The notes: a model not told the origin generated them from the letters alone. Shown: positions 1 to 10,680, counted from the stretch's first letter. The stretch: 64,000 nt of DNA from Salinispirillum sp. LH 10-3-1 (GCF_030643825.1 NZ_CP101717.1:434001-498000); one strand, 5' to 3'. Numbers and translations: made by a program.

Positions 1-52
1 GGCAGAGCACGGCAAGGAATCCTGCTAGCAGAGGATGACGTCGCATAGTCAT
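1..52 (-). CDS. Possible 5' end of a gene running off the left edge
   Basis: On the minus strand an ATG at 50-52 (a second at 44-46) opens a frame that stays open to the window edge for 17 codons. The visible residues start with a short basic stretch (M-T-M-R-R-H) followed by a hydrophobic run, as at the start of a signal peptide or membrane anchor. No good ribosome binding site is visible and the fragment is too short for identification. It may be a chance open frame; the divergent arrangement with rof is the only contextual support. Confidence 0.25.
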   Translation of the reverse strand, partial: MTMRRHPLLAGFLAVLC

Positions 53-166
53 TGGCCGTGAATTAAAGTAGTAAGAGCAAGGGTCATTACCTATAGTCTT
101 TCATGATTGGGTGCTGATATTAAACCCCCTTTGCTGCTTAACGACATTAGGGAGCGAGAACTGGCC

Positions 167-424
167 ATGGCGCACGCGTTTCATCTGAACTGTGAACTGC
201 ATGATTACTTGGAAATCGCCTGTACCTTTGAGTATCAGGTCATACTGAGCTTGCGTAATGGCGAACAATTAGTTGGACGTTGCGTGACGACCAGCGCACA
301 AAACGGTGAAGAGTTTTTATTGTTTCGCTGTGCCGGCGAACTGCGGCGCATTGCCTTACAAGATCTGGGCAGTATGCGTGTGCAGACATCCAAAGCATTG
401 TTTGGTAGCGTGACATTTCATTGA
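167..424 (+). CDS. rof: Rho-binding antiterminator Rof (YaeO family)
   Basis: 85-residue protein resembling E. coli Rof/YaeO, which binds the primary RNA-binding site of Rho and blocks Rho-dependent termination. Visible family features are the N-terminal LNCELHDYLEIAC segment (E. coli has a very similar INCDDYDNLELAC) and a compact beta-rich remainder with the RNGEQLVGR and GELRRIALQDLGS stretches. I chose ATG at 167 because it puts the conserved Asn-Cys motif close to the N terminus, as in the family, and gives the usual length near 85. A TTG at 107 would add 20 residues with no counterpart. The nearest purine-rich stretch is about 12 nt upstream, so initiation may be weak. It lies 28 bp upstream of the MAPEG gene and may be cotranscribed with it. 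Confidence 0.8.
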   Translation: MAHAFHLNCELHDYLEIACTFEYQVILSLRNGEQLVGRCVTTSAQNGEEFLLFRCAGELRRIALQDLGSMRVQTSKALFGSVTFH

Positions 425-452
425 GACACAATAATGATAGGGAAAGACAACG

Positions 453-872
453 ATGCACACTCATTTGATTTTTTGGCCCGTGCTGGCGCAAGTACTGCTG
501 ACCATCAGCATGTTCGGACTGTTGGGCTGGCGGAAAGCGCAGGCTTTAAAAGCCGGTGGTATTGATCTGAAGGCGGTGAAACTGAACAACAACGCATGGC
601 CGGACAGCGTGGTGCAGGTAGGCAACAACATCAACAACCAGTTTGAAACGCCGGTGTTGTTTTACATTTTAGCCGTGGCGTTGTTCATGCTGGGTGCGGT
701 AGACACCGTGGTGATTGCGCTGGCATGGCTGTATGTCGGTTTGCGAGTAGCACATGCGGTGATTCATGTGACGACGAATCGCGTGCCTATGCGCATGAAG
801 GTGTTTACTGCAGGTATGCTGGTGTTGATTATCTTAGCGGGCATGCTGGGCTGGCAGCTTACCTTGCTCTAA
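453..872 (+). CDS. MAPEG family membrane protein
   Basis: 139-residue integral membrane protein with about four hydrophobic segments (near residues 5-25, 67-85, 88-105 and 115-137). It carries the MAPEG-type pattern: an N-Q-F-E-T-P-V-L-F-Y stretch after a hydrophilic loop, followed by R-V-A-H-A-V-I-H. This eukaryote-like glutathione-transferase/leukotriene synthase superfamily is common in bacteria, where most members have no proven substrate. A glutathione-linked role in lipid or xenobiotic metabolism is possible but unproven. It ends 4 nt before a strong bidirectional terminator. A second paralogue lies at 38172-38573. Confidence 0.75.
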   Translation: MHTHLIFWPVLAQVLLTISMFGLLGWRKAQALKAGGIDLKAVKLNNNAWPDSVVQVGNNINNQFETPVLFYILAVALFMLGAVDTVVIALAWLYVGLRVAHAVIHVTTNRVPMRMKVFTAGMLVLIILAGMLGWQLTLL

Positions 873-875
873 CCG

Positions 876-915
876 AATTAAGGGCGCCCAACATGACTGC
901 TGGGCGCCCTTAATT
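876..915. terminator. Bidirectional rho-independent terminator between MAPEG gene and gcvP
   Basis: A perfect 15-bp stem (876-890 with 901-915) encloses a 10-nt loop. The stem starts AATTAAGGG and ends CCCTTAATT, so both strands end in an A/T-rich tract. It lies exactly between the convergent ends of the MAPEG gene (872) and gcvP (930) and probably ends both transcripts. Confidence 0.85.
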
Positions 916-929
916 CTAGCGTACACCGC

Positions 930-3800
<2,871 letters not shown>

Positions 3801-3822
3801 GAGGAGTCTCCCAAAAATGCTA

Positions 3823-4209
3823 TCAGTCGGCCAGTGATTGAGTATAGTCGTCGGCGCTCAACAGGGCATCGACATCGGCCGCATTGCTGGGCTGCAAACG
3901 CAGAATCCAACCGGCGGAGTGGGCGTCGTCATTGACGGTGTCCGGGCTGTCAGTCAGGGCTTCGTTCACGGCAACGATGGTGCCGGCCACCGGGGCATAG
4001 ATGTCAGACGCGGCTTTTACGGATTCAATGACGGCAATTTCTTCACCGGCGGCGACTTCGCGGCCTTCTTCGGGCAGTTCAACAAATACGATGTCGCCCA
4101 GCAGTTCTTGCGCGTGGTCGGTAATGCCCATCAGATAGACACCGTCGGTGTCGGCTTTTAGCCATTCGTGGGTCGCGGTGTATTTGCGGTCAGCCGGTGC
4201 GTTAGACAT
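3823..4209 (-). CDS. gcvH: Glycine cleavage system H protein
   Basis: 128-residue lipoyl carrier protein that shuttles the aminomethyl intermediate between GcvP, GcvT and lipoamide dehydrogenase. The lipoylated lysine lies in the ESVKAASD motif at about residue 65, and the length is standard for the family. It is the first gene of a gcvH-gcvP operon. A candidate operator shared with gcvT lies 86 bp upstream of its start (4295-4309). No L-protein (lipoamide dehydrogenase) gene is in this window; it is presumably shared with other complexes elsewhere. Confidence 0.96.
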   Translation of the reverse strand: MSNAPADRKYTATHEWLKADTDGVYLMGITDHAQELLGDIVFVELPEEGREVAAGEEIAVIESVKAASDIYAPVAGTIVAVNEALTDSPDTVNDDAHSAGWILRLQPSNAADVDALLSADDYTQSLAD

Positions 4210-4294
4210 AAAATTGTCCTGTATTTGTTATGAATGAGGGGCAGGTTGATAATGGCGCGAGCCTAGCAAGCTGGGTGCAGTCGATCAACAAAAA

Positions 4295-4309
4295 TTTCTT
4301 ATCGGAAAC
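4295..4309. promoter_or_regulatory. Candidate operator upstream of gcvHP, shared with gcvT
   Basis: The sequence TTTCTTATCGGAAAC matches TTTCCTATTGGAAAC at 5508-5522 in 13 of 15 positions. Both copies have TTTC/GAAA symmetry. This copy is 86 bp before gcvH, just upstream of a weak possible promoter (TTGATC, 17 bp, TAGGCT on the minus strand). The match and placement are seen; binding by the adjacent XRE-cupin regulator is inference. Confidence 0.5.
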
Positions 4310-4405
4310 ATAAGCTAAATTTGTTCCCAATGGCGTATGATGTACTGGTCTGGAATAATTCAGTGGCTTCTTTGCCAATGTTGAAGTGTTGCTGGGCGCG
4401 GTGAG

Positions 4406-4507
4406 CAAGTTCGGTAGGCCTTTGCAGGGGCATTTGCCGCCATGGATGGCGGCAGTGAGCCTCCATGGATGGATTCACGGCGTCCCCGAAAAGGCCTACC
4501 GAACTTG
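4406..4507 (-). repeat. Structured intergenic repeat, family 1 (copy A)
   Basis: A perfect 18-bp inverted repeat (4406-4423 with 4490-4507) closes a core with an inner GGGG/CCCC pair and two sub-hairpins: GCCGCCA/TGGCGGC (4436-4453) and a GTGA...TCAC element holding CCATGGATGG. Read on the minus strand the core contains ACGCCGTGAATCCATCC, shared with copies at 13723, 13930, 26464 and 48723. It lies in the divergent region between gcvH and the XRE-cupin gene, ending 41 bp before the latter's ATG, so it is not a simple terminator. It accounts for most of the non-coding stretch 4210-4548 together with the operator at 4295. Confidence 0.8.
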
Positions 4508-4548
4508 TAATCCGTGCCTATCGAATTGCAAAAGAAAGAGTTTAGATA

Positions 4549-5187
4549 ATGCCCGAAGAACCGCAGTTTCTGCGCGATCAGCGCAAAGAGCCGCTCACGG
4601 TAGAGCGCGAAGGTGGTGTAGAAGCCACGGTAGAGCCGTTAAAGCTGGGCGAACGCGTGCGTGCGATTCGACTGAATCAAAAGCTCACGTTGGAAGAGGC
4701 CGCGAAGTTGACGGGCTTGGCGCGGTCTACTCTGTCAAAAATTGAAAACGAGCAGATATCACCGACGTTCAGCGTGGTGACCAAGCTCGTGCGCGGCCTC
4801 AATATCGACGTGCCGCAGTTGTTCAGCCAGCCCAGCTCCGGCCCCAGCGCCGGTGGCCGTCGTGACATCACGCGCAGCGGCGAAGGCAAGCCCCACCCTA
4901 CGCCAACGTATGAGCATGAGTTGCTGGCCACGCAACTGACGCACAAGAAAATGATTCCGTTCCGGACGCGCGTGCACGCCCGTGATTTCGCCGCTTTTGG
5001 TGGTTGGGTGCGGCACGAAGGCGAGGAGTTTCTGTATGTCTTGGACGGGTCAATACTGCTGTATACCGAGTTCTATGAGCCCATCGAACTGTTTGCGGGG
5101 GATTCAGCGTATTACGATTGCAGCATGGGGCATGCGTTGGTATCGACCAGCGAACAAGATGCCTTCGTCCTATGGGTCACTGCTTAA
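4549..5187 (+). CDS. XRE family regulator with C-terminal cupin domain
   Basis: 212-residue transcription regulator. A Cro/C1-type helix-turn-helix spans about residues 27-85 (GERVRAIRLNQKLTLEEAAK, then LARSTLSKIENEQISPT). A cupin_2-type sensor domain fills roughly residues 140-212 (HEGEEFLYVLDGSILLY, then GDSAYYDCSMGH). Such regulators sense small metabolites bound in the cupin barrel. The gene lies between divergent gcvHP and gcvT. A near-identical palindromic site stands before each of them, so regulation of glycine cleavage is the natural hypothesis, not a demonstrated fact. Residues 1-25 are a charged extension without recognisable fold. A family 2 hairpin follows its stop. Confidence 0.85.
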   Translation: MPEEPQFLRDQRKEPLTVEREGGVEATVEPLKLGERVRAIRLNQKLTLEEAAKLTGLARSTLSKIENEQISPTFSVVTKLVRGLNIDVPQLFSQPSSGPSAGGRRDITRSGEGKPHPTPTYEHELLATQLTHKKMIPFRTRVHARDFAAFGGWVRHEGEEFLYVLDGSILLYTEFYEPIELFAGDSAYYDCSMGHALVSTSEQDAFVLWVTA

Positions 5188-5204
5188 AACCCGCTTTTAC
5201 TCAA

Positions 5205-5287
5205 TCTGGCGTTGTTAAAAATCCCCTTAATTCGCTCGTTTACTCGATGTGAACGTCGCTCATTGCGGGGATTTTTGCCTAGCCAGA
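5205..5287 (+). repeat. Structured intergenic repeat, family 2 (copy A), with partial copies to 5456
   Basis: TCTGGC (5205-5210) pairs with GCCAGA (5282-5287), and AAAAATCCCC (5217-5226) pairs perfectly with GGGGATTTTT (5267-5276). The left edge reads TCTGGCGTTGTTAAAAAT and the right edge ATTTTTGCCTAGCCAG. Both edges recur, inverted, at 43551-43684. Two right-half fragments follow at about 5338-5378 (ATTTTTGCCTTGCTAG) and 5417-5456. The element begins 17 bp after the XRE-cupin stop and could act as its terminator. Apart from these repeats and the gcvT operator, I see no gene in 5188-5580. Confidence 0.65.
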
Positions 5288-5506
5288 TTTTCGCCTCTTC
5301 GGGTTTTCCTTGTTCATATCTTCCCTGGTTTCGTGGTCATTTTTGCCTTGCTAGTATTTCGCTCGTGACGCTTTAAGTCAGAGCCACGCCATTCCAACTT
5401 ATCTAAAGGAATCTGTTCATGGCGGGGATTCTTGCCTAGCCATATTTTCGCCTCTACGGGTTTTGCCTGATACATAAGAAAGCAGTTAGCATGGACTTCG
5501 GACGAA

Positions 5507-5522
5507 GTTTCCTATTGGAAAC
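5507..5522. promoter_or_regulatory. Candidate operator upstream of gcvT
   Basis: GTTTCCTATTGGAAAC is a perfect palindrome (6-bp arms, 4-nt centre) 58 bp before the gcvT start. Fifteen of its bases align with the site before gcvH with two differences. It lies just upstream of a possible weak promoter (TTGGTG, 16 bp, TAAACA). The location suggests a site for an activator such as the adjacent XRE-cupin protein; this is inference. Confidence 0.55.
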
Positions 5523-5580
5523 ACGATGGACTTGGTGCATCATGGGCAAAAATTAAACACCCCAGCATAAGGTGATCTCC

Positions 5581-6708
5581 ATGACCGAACAGACTGCGCT
5601 GCTTACCACCCCTCTGAACGATCTTCATATTGAACTCGGTGCCCGTATGGTGCCTTTCGCAGGCTATTCCATGCCGGTTCAGTACCCTTTGGGTGTCAAG
5701 CAAGAGCACCTGCATACGCGCGCTGCAGCGGGGCTGTTCGATGTGTCTCATATGGGCCAGTTGTGGTTGACGGGCGATAATGTCGCAGCCGAGCTGGAAA
5801 AGCTGTTGCCGATTGATGTGATTGATCTGCCCGTGGGCAAGCAGCGTTATGCGCTGCTGACCAGCCCGGAAGGCGGCATTTTAGATGACTTGATGGTTAC
5901 CAACTACGGGGATGCAGGCTATTATATGGTGGTCAACGCGGCCTGCAAAACGCAGGACATCGCGCATCTGCGTCAACACCTGTCTGCCAGCGTCCAGCTT
6001 GAGGTGTTGGAAGACCGCGCCTTGGTGGCGTTGCAAGGCCCTAAAGCGGCGGAAGTGCTGAGCCGCTTGAATCCTGATGTGGCGTCCATGGTATTTATGG
6101 ACAACCAGAAAATTAAACTCGACGGGGTCGACTGCTACGTTTCTCGCAGCGGCTATACCGGCGAAGATGGCTATGAAATTTCCATCCCGAACAGCGACGC
6201 CGTGCGCCTGTGCCGTTTGATGTTGAATGAAAGCGAAGTAGAGTTTATTGGCTTGGGCGCACGCGATTCATTGCGCCTTGAAGCGGGTCTTTGCCTGTAC
6301 GGGCACGACATGAACGCCACGACCACGCCATTGGAAGCCAGCCTGATTTGGGCCATTTCCAAAGCGCGCCGTGCCGATGGCGAACGCCCTGGAGGTTTCT
6401 TAGGCGCCACCGTGATTCTGGATCAGATCGCCAACAAGAGCTGGACGCGCAAGCGCGTGGGCTTGAAAGGCCAAGGGCGTGCGCCGGTGCGCGAAGGCGC
6501 TGAACTGTTCGATGCAGAAGGTAATAAAATTGGCGTGGTGACCAGTGGCACCTTTGGTCCCAGCGCCGAAGCCGCCGTGGCCATGGGTTATGTGCTGACC
6601 CCGCACAGTGCATTGGAGACGGAAGTCTTCGCCGATGTGCGCGGAAAGAAACTGCCGATGACGGTGAGCGCCATGCCGTTTGTGCCGCAGCGGTATTACA
6701 GAGGATAA
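5581..6708 (+). CDS. gcvT: Aminomethyltransferase, glycine cleavage T protein
   Basis: 375-residue T protein, which releases ammonia from the aminomethyl-GcvH intermediate and forms 5,10-methylene-tetrahydrofolate. Family hallmarks include the N-terminal GARMVPFAGYSMPVQYPLG, FDVSHMGQ, ALQGPKAAEVL and the C-terminal KKLPMTVSAMPFVPQRYYRG. ATG at 5581 is preferred over GTG at 5572 because the GTG overlaps the Shine-Dalgarno AAGGTGAT. The gene is detached from gcvHP, separated by the XRE-cupin gene. A rho-independent terminator follows at 6778-6810. Confidence 0.96.
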   Translation: MTEQTALLTTPLNDLHIELGARMVPFAGYSMPVQYPLGVKQEHLHTRAAAGLFDVSHMGQLWLTGDNVAAELEKLLPIDVIDLPVGKQRYALLTSPEGGILDDLMVTNYGDAGYYMVVNAACKTQDIAHLRQHLSASVQLEVLEDRALVALQGPKAAEVLSRLNPDVASMVFMDNQKIKLDGVDCYVSRSGYTGEDGYEISIPNSDAVRLCRLMLNESEVEFIGLGARDSLRLEAGLCLYGHDMNATTTPLEASLIWAISKARRADGERPGGFLGATVILDQIANKSWTRKRVGLKGQGRAPVREGAELFDAEGNKIGVVTSGTFGPSAEAAVAMGYVLTPHSALETEVFADVRGKKLPMTVSAMPFVPQRYYRG

Positions 6709-6777
6709 GTTTCCCGGGCAGAGCAAACCTCGCGATCAGTCGCCGTCAATAGTGCGGCGACTGTCAGGTGAAAAACT

Positions 6778-6810
6778 CGGCATTCCAAGGTAGAATGCCG
6801 CTCGTTTTTT
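6778..6810 (+). terminator. Rho-independent terminator after gcvT
   Basis: CGGCATTC (6778-6785) pairs with GAATGCCG (6793-6800) around a 7-nt loop and is followed by CTCGTTTTTT. A second perfect hairpin, AGTCGCCG/CGGCGACT, lies at 6738-6762. The T-run ends 23 nt before the Nudix ATG. Confidence 0.8.
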
Positions 6811-6832
6811 GCTCAGGGTGTACAGTACGACC

Positions 6833-7357
6833 ATGAAATTGATCACCGAGCTGGTTCACCCGAGACTGAACAGTAAAGAAGGGCGTATTTTGCGTCGTCA
6901 CGCGGCGCGCGGCATTGTTCTGCGTGCTGAACAAATCTTGCTGTTGTATACCGAACGCTACAACGATTTCAGTTTGCCCGGTGGCGGTATCGATGAAGGC
7001 GAAGACATCACTGTTGCGTTATGCCGTGAGCTGGAAGAAGAAACCGGAGCGCGGGATATTCAAGTCAACGAACACTATGGCTACATTGAAGAATACCGCC
7101 CGTATTGGAAGCCAGAATACGACCTGATGCACATGACCTCGCACTTCTTTCTGTGTGACGTAGCACCGACGCTGGCTGACACCAAGATGGAGAGCTACGA
7201 AATCGCCAACGGTATGCGTCCTATGTGGGTCCCGGTAGAGGAAGCGATTAAGCATAATCGCTACGTGATGTCCCGGCAGGAAGAGTCCATGGGGCAGTCG
7301 ATTCAGCGTGAAACTTTCATGCTGGAAAAGGTCATGTCTGAGCTAGTGGAGCTCTAA
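6833..7357 (+). CDS. NUDIX hydrolase
   Basis: 174-residue member of the Nudix superfamily, which hydrolyses nucleoside diphosphates linked to another moiety. The Nudix box is intact (GGGIDEGEDITVALCRELEE followed by ETGA), giving the G-x5-E-x7-R-E-U-x-E-E-x-G-U pattern that binds the catalytic metal. I chose ATG 6833, preceded by CAGGGTG; an upstream TTG at 6809 lies in the terminator T-run of gcvT. The substrate cannot be told from sequence. It stands alone between the gcvT terminator and the ahpC promoter region. Confidence 0.88.
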   Translation: MKLITELVHPRLNSKEGRILRRHAARGIVLRAEQILLLYTERYNDFSLPGGGIDEGEDITVALCRELEEETGARDIQVNEHYGYIEEYRPYWKPEYDLMHMTSHFFLCDVAPTLADTKMESYEIANGMRPMWVPVEEAIKHNRYVMSRQEESMGQSIQRETFMLEKVMSELVEL

Positions 7358-7543
7358 CGGATTCTCTCGTTCGTCAGCCCGTCTAACTTAAAAAAGCTTA
7401 ATTCTATTGCTTTAGAAATTATCCATAGCCATAGACTATTGTATGCTTTAAGAAGATCAATTTTGAAATGTCACGCAAACCCCGTACGATGCAACCTGTT
7501 TTCAACCACTAACGTTTAATCTTAAACCTTAAGGAGCATGTTA

Positions 7544-8101
7544 ATGATCAACACTGAGATCAAGCCATTCACAGCTACCGCCTTCAAAAGCGGCGAGTTT
7601 GTACAAGTAACGGAAGCTGACGTAAAAGGTAAGTGGGCAGTATTTTTCTTCTACCCAGCCGACTTCACCTTCGTATGCCCAACCGAACTGGGCGACCTGG
7701 CTGATCACTACGAAGAGCTGCAAAAGCGTGGCGTAGAAGTATTCTCTGTTTCAACAGACACCCACTTCACGCACAAAGCATGGCACGACAGCTCTGACAC
7801 CATTGGTAAGATCGACTACTACATGCTGGGCGACCAGACGGGTACCATCACCAATAATTTCGGTGTAATGCGTCCAGGTCAAGGCTTGGCGGATCGCGCT
7901 ACTTTCTTGGTTGACCCTGACGGCATCATCCAAGCAATGGAAATCACTGCAGAAGGCATCGGCCGTGACGCAGAAGATCTGCTGCGTAAAGTGAAAGCAG
8001 CGCAGTACGTTGCGTCTCACCCCGGTGAAGTTTGCCCTGCGAAGTGGAAAGAAGGCGAAGCGACATTAGCTCCTTCTTTGGACCTAGTAGGCAAAATCTA
8101 A
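7544..8101 (+). CDS. ahpC: Alkyl hydroperoxide reductase subunit C (peroxiredoxin)
   Basis: 185-residue typical 2-Cys peroxiredoxin that reduces hydrogen peroxide and organic peroxides. The peroxidatic cysteine is C45 in [10 protein letters not shown] and the resolving cysteine C164 in GEVCPAKW. It is recycled by AhpF, encoded 293 bp downstream. The start at 7544 has AAGGAG seven bases upstream; ATG at 7538 would leave only one base of spacing. A -10-like TATGCT at 7442-7447 lies upstream. The downstream gap holds a family 2 hairpin (8121-8207) rather than a simple terminator, so ahpF may be cotranscribed at a lower level. Confidence 0.97.
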   Translation: MINTEIKPFTATAFKSGEFVQVTEADVKGKWAVFFFYPADFTFVCPTELGDLADHYEELQKRGVEVFSVSTDTHFTHKAWHDSSDTIGKIDYYMLGDQTGTITNNFGVMRPGQGLADRATFLVDPDGIIQAMEITAEGIGRDAEDLLRKVKAAQYVASHPGEVCPAKWKEGEATLAPSLDLVGKI

Positions 8102-8120
8102 ATCCAAAGCTAGCTGCGTT

Positions 8121-8207
8121 GTCAGGGCTTTGTTGGAAACACCCGTAGAGTGCTCACTTAGTGCACTAAGCTCCGCCCTTCTACGGGTATTTCCGCCGCG
8201 CCCTGAC
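8121..8207 (+). repeat. Structured intergenic repeat, family 2 (copy B)
   Basis: An outer GTCAGGGC/GCCCTGAC stem (8121-8128, 8200-8207) encloses a 16-bp stem (8135-8150 with 8179-8194, G-T wobbles only). The apical region begins TGCTCACTTA and contains the palindrome CTTAGTGCACTAAG. The TGCTCAC apex is shared with copy C at 24014 and, inverted, with the 43551 copy, while the stem sequence is different. It lies between ahpC and ahpF and may separate their expression. Confidence 0.65.
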
Positions 8208-8394
8208 GGCCTCGCTGACGCTTTGTGGCTGTATGATACCTAAGCCCGAAACACTCTGCTTTCGGGCTGTTTTAACCCCAGAATTTTATGATCGACGGTT
8301 ATTCTGCTGCTCTTTTGCTAGCTGGAACGAGAAGGTTTTGCCTGACGTTTACGCAGGGAGAGCCTCACCGTCACGAACTCAAGCGGAAACAATC

Positions 8395-9945
8395 ATGTTA
8401 GATGCAACCTTGAAACAACAGCTGGACGCCTACCTGCAACGACTCGTGAACCCGATTGAGTTGACGGTAGCCGTTGATGACAGCGCAAAATCGCGAGAAC
8501 TGTTCGAGCTGGCGAAAGAAATCGAAGCCCTGAACAGCAAGATTTCTTTAACCGTACTGGACAACCCAACGGGTCGAGTTCCGCGCATGGAAGTGGGACC
8601 GAAAGGTGAGAAAGCACGGGTGACCTTCGCCGGCATCCCCATGGGACACGAATTTACCTCGCTGGTACTGGCACTGTTGCAAGCGGGTGGTTATCCATCG
8701 AAAGAAGATCAGACGCTGCAGGATCAAGCGAAAGGCCTGAGCCGCGAACTGAACTTCGAAGTGTACATTTCGTTGTCGTGCCACAACTGCCCAGACGTTG
8801 TGCAGGCGATCAACTTGATGGCGATTCTGAACCCGAACGTGAGCGCCACCATGATCGACGGCGGTGTTTTCCCGAAAGAAGTGGAAGAGCGCGGCATCAT
8901 GGCCGTACCTACGCTGTTTTTGAACGGCGAAGAAATTGCCAATGGTCGTATGACATTGGCGGATATCCTGAACAAAGTCGACGATGAGGCAGATGCCAAA
9001 GCCGCCGCGTTGTTGGCCGAAAAAGCACCCTTTGATGTGCTGGTTGTGGGCGGTGGCCCTGCGGGTGCCGCTGCTGCGATCTATGCGGCGCGTAAAGGCA
9101 TTCGTACCGGTATCGTCGCCGAGCGTTTCGGTGGCCAGGTATTAGACACACTGGCGATTGAGAACTTCATCTCCGTGAAAGAAACCGAAGGCCCGAAAAT
9201 GGTCGCGGCGCTGGAAGAACACGTTCGCCAGTACGAAGTGGACATCATGAACAGCCAGAAGGCCGTCGCCTTGCGCGAAGGCAGCGATGGCTTGAAAGAA
9301 GTGGAGTTGGCCAACGGCGCCGTGCTGAAAAGTAAAACTGTTATTTTGGCGACCGGTGCCCGTTGGCGCGACATGAACGTGCCGGGTGAACAGGAATACC
9401 GCACCAAGGGTGTGACTTACTGCCCACACTGCGATGGCCCGCTGTTCAAAGGCAAGCCTGTCGCGGTAATCGGTGGTGGTAACTCCGGTATCGAAGCGGC
9501 GATTGATTTGGCCGGTTTGGTCGACAACGTCACCGTATTGGAATTCGCCGATACGCTGCGGGCGGATGCGGTATTGGTGCGCAAAGCGGAGTCGATGAAG
9601 AACATTCGCATCATCAAAGAAGCGCAAACCACCGAGGTGGTGGGTGCGGACGGCAAAGTGAAGAGCCTGACGTACAAAGACCGCGCCACGGACGCCATGC
9701 ATGAGCTGAACGTAGACGGCATCTTTGTACAGATCGGTTTGGTGCCAAACACCGAGTTCTTGAAGAGCACCATCGAACTGACGCCGCGCGGGGAGGTCAT
9801 CGTCGACGCGCACGGCCAGACGAGTATGAAAGGTGTTTTTGCCGCCGGTGACGTTACTACAACACCGTACAAGCAGATCATTGTGTCGATGGGTTCAGGC
9901 GCGACCGCAGCCTTGGGGGCGTTTGACTACCTGATTCGTAACTAG
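8395..9945 (+). CDS. ahpF: Alkyl hydroperoxide reductase subunit F
   Basis: 516-residue flavoprotein disulfide reductase that passes electrons from NADH to AhpC. The N-terminal tandem thioredoxin-like domain keeps its dithiol in SCHNCPD. The FAD motif [19 protein letters not shown] follows, then the redox-active CPHCDGPLF and the NAD motif [13 protein letters not shown], and the C-terminal FAD-binding [17 protein letters not shown] chose ATG 8395 ([10 protein letters not shown]), which matches the normal AhpF N terminus and length near 520. The frame is open back to 8233 but has no family counterpart there. A strong terminator follows at 9987. Confidence 0.96.
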   Translation: MLDATLKQQLDAYLQRLVNPIELTVAVDDSAKSRELFELAKEIEALNSKISLTVLDNPTGRVPRMEVGPKGEKARVTFAGIPMGHEFTSLVLALLQAGGYPSKEDQTLQDQAKGLSRELNFEVYISLSCHNCPDVVQAINLMAILNPNVSATMIDGGVFPKEVEERGIMAVPTLFLNGEEIANGRMTLADILNKVDDEADAKAAALLAEKAPFDVLVVGGGPAGAAAAIYAARKGIRTGIVAERFGGQVLDTLAIENFISVKETEGPKMVAALEEHVRQYEVDIMNSQKAVALREGSDGLKEVELANGAVLKSKTVILATGARWRDMNVPGEQEYRTKGVTYCPHCDGPLFKGKPVAVIGGGNSGIEAAIDLAGLVDNVTVLEFADTLRADAVLVRKAESMKNIRIIKEAQTTEVVGADGKVKSLTYKDRATDAMHELNVDGIFVQIGLVPNTEFLKSTIELTPRGEVIVDAHGQTSMKGVFAAGDVTTTPYKQIIVSMGSGATAALGAFDYLIRN

Positions 9946-9986
9946 GTTGCCGACAAGGCTCTGGCGCATAACTGTGCGTCGCCCCC

Positions 9987-10022
9987 AAAAAGCCTGACCG
10001 TAATGATACGGTCGGGCTTTTT
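9987..10022 (+). terminator. Rho-independent terminator after ahpF
   Basis: A 15-bp stem (9987-10001 with 10008-10022, one G-T pair) around AATGAT, with AAAAAGCC on the left and GGCTTTTT on the right. The A-run on the left means it could also work on the other strand. Confidence 0.9.
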
Positions 10023-10109
10023 GTATTTGAGCAAGGGCTGCGACGGCTGTCCATGATTGGTGTAGTGCTGTTAGTATAGTTTGTATTAGCGAAATGAAAG
10101 GTTTCTAAA

Positions 10110-10676
10110 ATGCATAAAGTTTGTCGGGTGGCTTCATTTTGGCTGCTATGCTGCTGCGCCCTAGTGCTGTCGGCCGCCGTGGGTGCGACGGCACCGTCAG
10201 TTTTTGATCCTGCTCGTTTATTGATGCAGGGTCAGAACTCACTTAGCCAAAGCGATGTTGAGGAAATACTTGGTAGTGCCATTGCTGCTAACATTCGAGT
10301 GCCTGCAGAGCATCTTGGCGTAGCCTTTTATGACATGCGCTCTGGTCAAGCCTTCGATCGCACTGAAATACGCGCGCTAATGGGAGCCGTACGCCAAGAT
10401 GGTGCCTATGAACTGTTAGCGATGGTTGAACAGTTGACGGGAGGTCGCTTGCCGCTTGCCTTGGAGCAGTTGCAGGATTTGATGGATGCGGCTTATTTAG
10501 CGAGCATGCGTAACCCGCCAGCCTATATTGATATAGAGTTTTATGATCGCCGTACCGGGCCAACGGGTATCGGCGGCGGCGTATCGGGGAGCACACCAGA
10601 ATGGCAGCCGTCTCCCCCTAGTTCATCGAAAAGTCAGTCGCGCAAACAGCGTTTGCGCGACAGTAGGGGCATGTAG
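10110..10676 (+). CDS. Secreted protein of unknown function
   Basis: 188 residues that I do not recognise. An N-terminal signal peptide is clear (basic MHKVCR, hydrophobic core to about residue 24, A-V-G-A-T-A-P). Residues 60-75 and 138-150 contain two similar stretches (GVAFYDMRSG and DIEFYDRRTG), which hints at an internal repeat. The C terminus is low-complexity, rich in Pro, Ser, Lys and Arg (PSPPSSSKSQSRKQRLRDSR). ATG 10110 follows an AAAGG. It ends 5 bp before the convergent DUF1338 gene with no terminator between. It is probably periplasmic or exported; the role is unknown. Confidence 0.6.
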   Translation: MHKVCRVASFWLLCCCALVLSAAVGATAPSVFDPARLLMQGQNSLSQSDVEEILGSAIAANIRVPAEHLGVAFYDMRSGQAFDRTEIRALMGAVRQDGAYELLAMVEQLTGGRLPLALEQLQDLMDAAYLASMRNPPAYIDIEFYDRRTGPTGIGGGVSGSTPEWQPSPPSSSKSQSRKQRLRDSRGM

Positions 10677-10680
10677 GCCG

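Noticed and set aside
4386-4745. ORF across the repeat at 4406-4507 (similar ones at 13931-14164, 26423-26656, 30518-30829 and 48612-48869)
   Set aside because: These frames are created by family 1 repeats or hairpins and translate to repeat-derived peptides, or run into real genes in another frame.
4210-5580. Glycine riboswitch before gcvH or gcvT
   Set aside because: The conserved glycine-aptamer words and tandem arrangement are not visible on either strand; protein-based control by the neighbouring regulator fits better.
7403-7439. OxyR site before ahpC
   Set aside because: ATAGCCATAGACTAT (7425-7439) has ATAG and CTAT ends, but the inner bases and the expected upstream half 7 bp away do not fit, and it falls between the possible -35 and -10.
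8233-8394. 54-residue N-terminal extension of AhpF
   Set aside because: The family N terminus begins at [10 protein letters not shown] (8395), and the extension is leader DNA after the family 2 hairpin.
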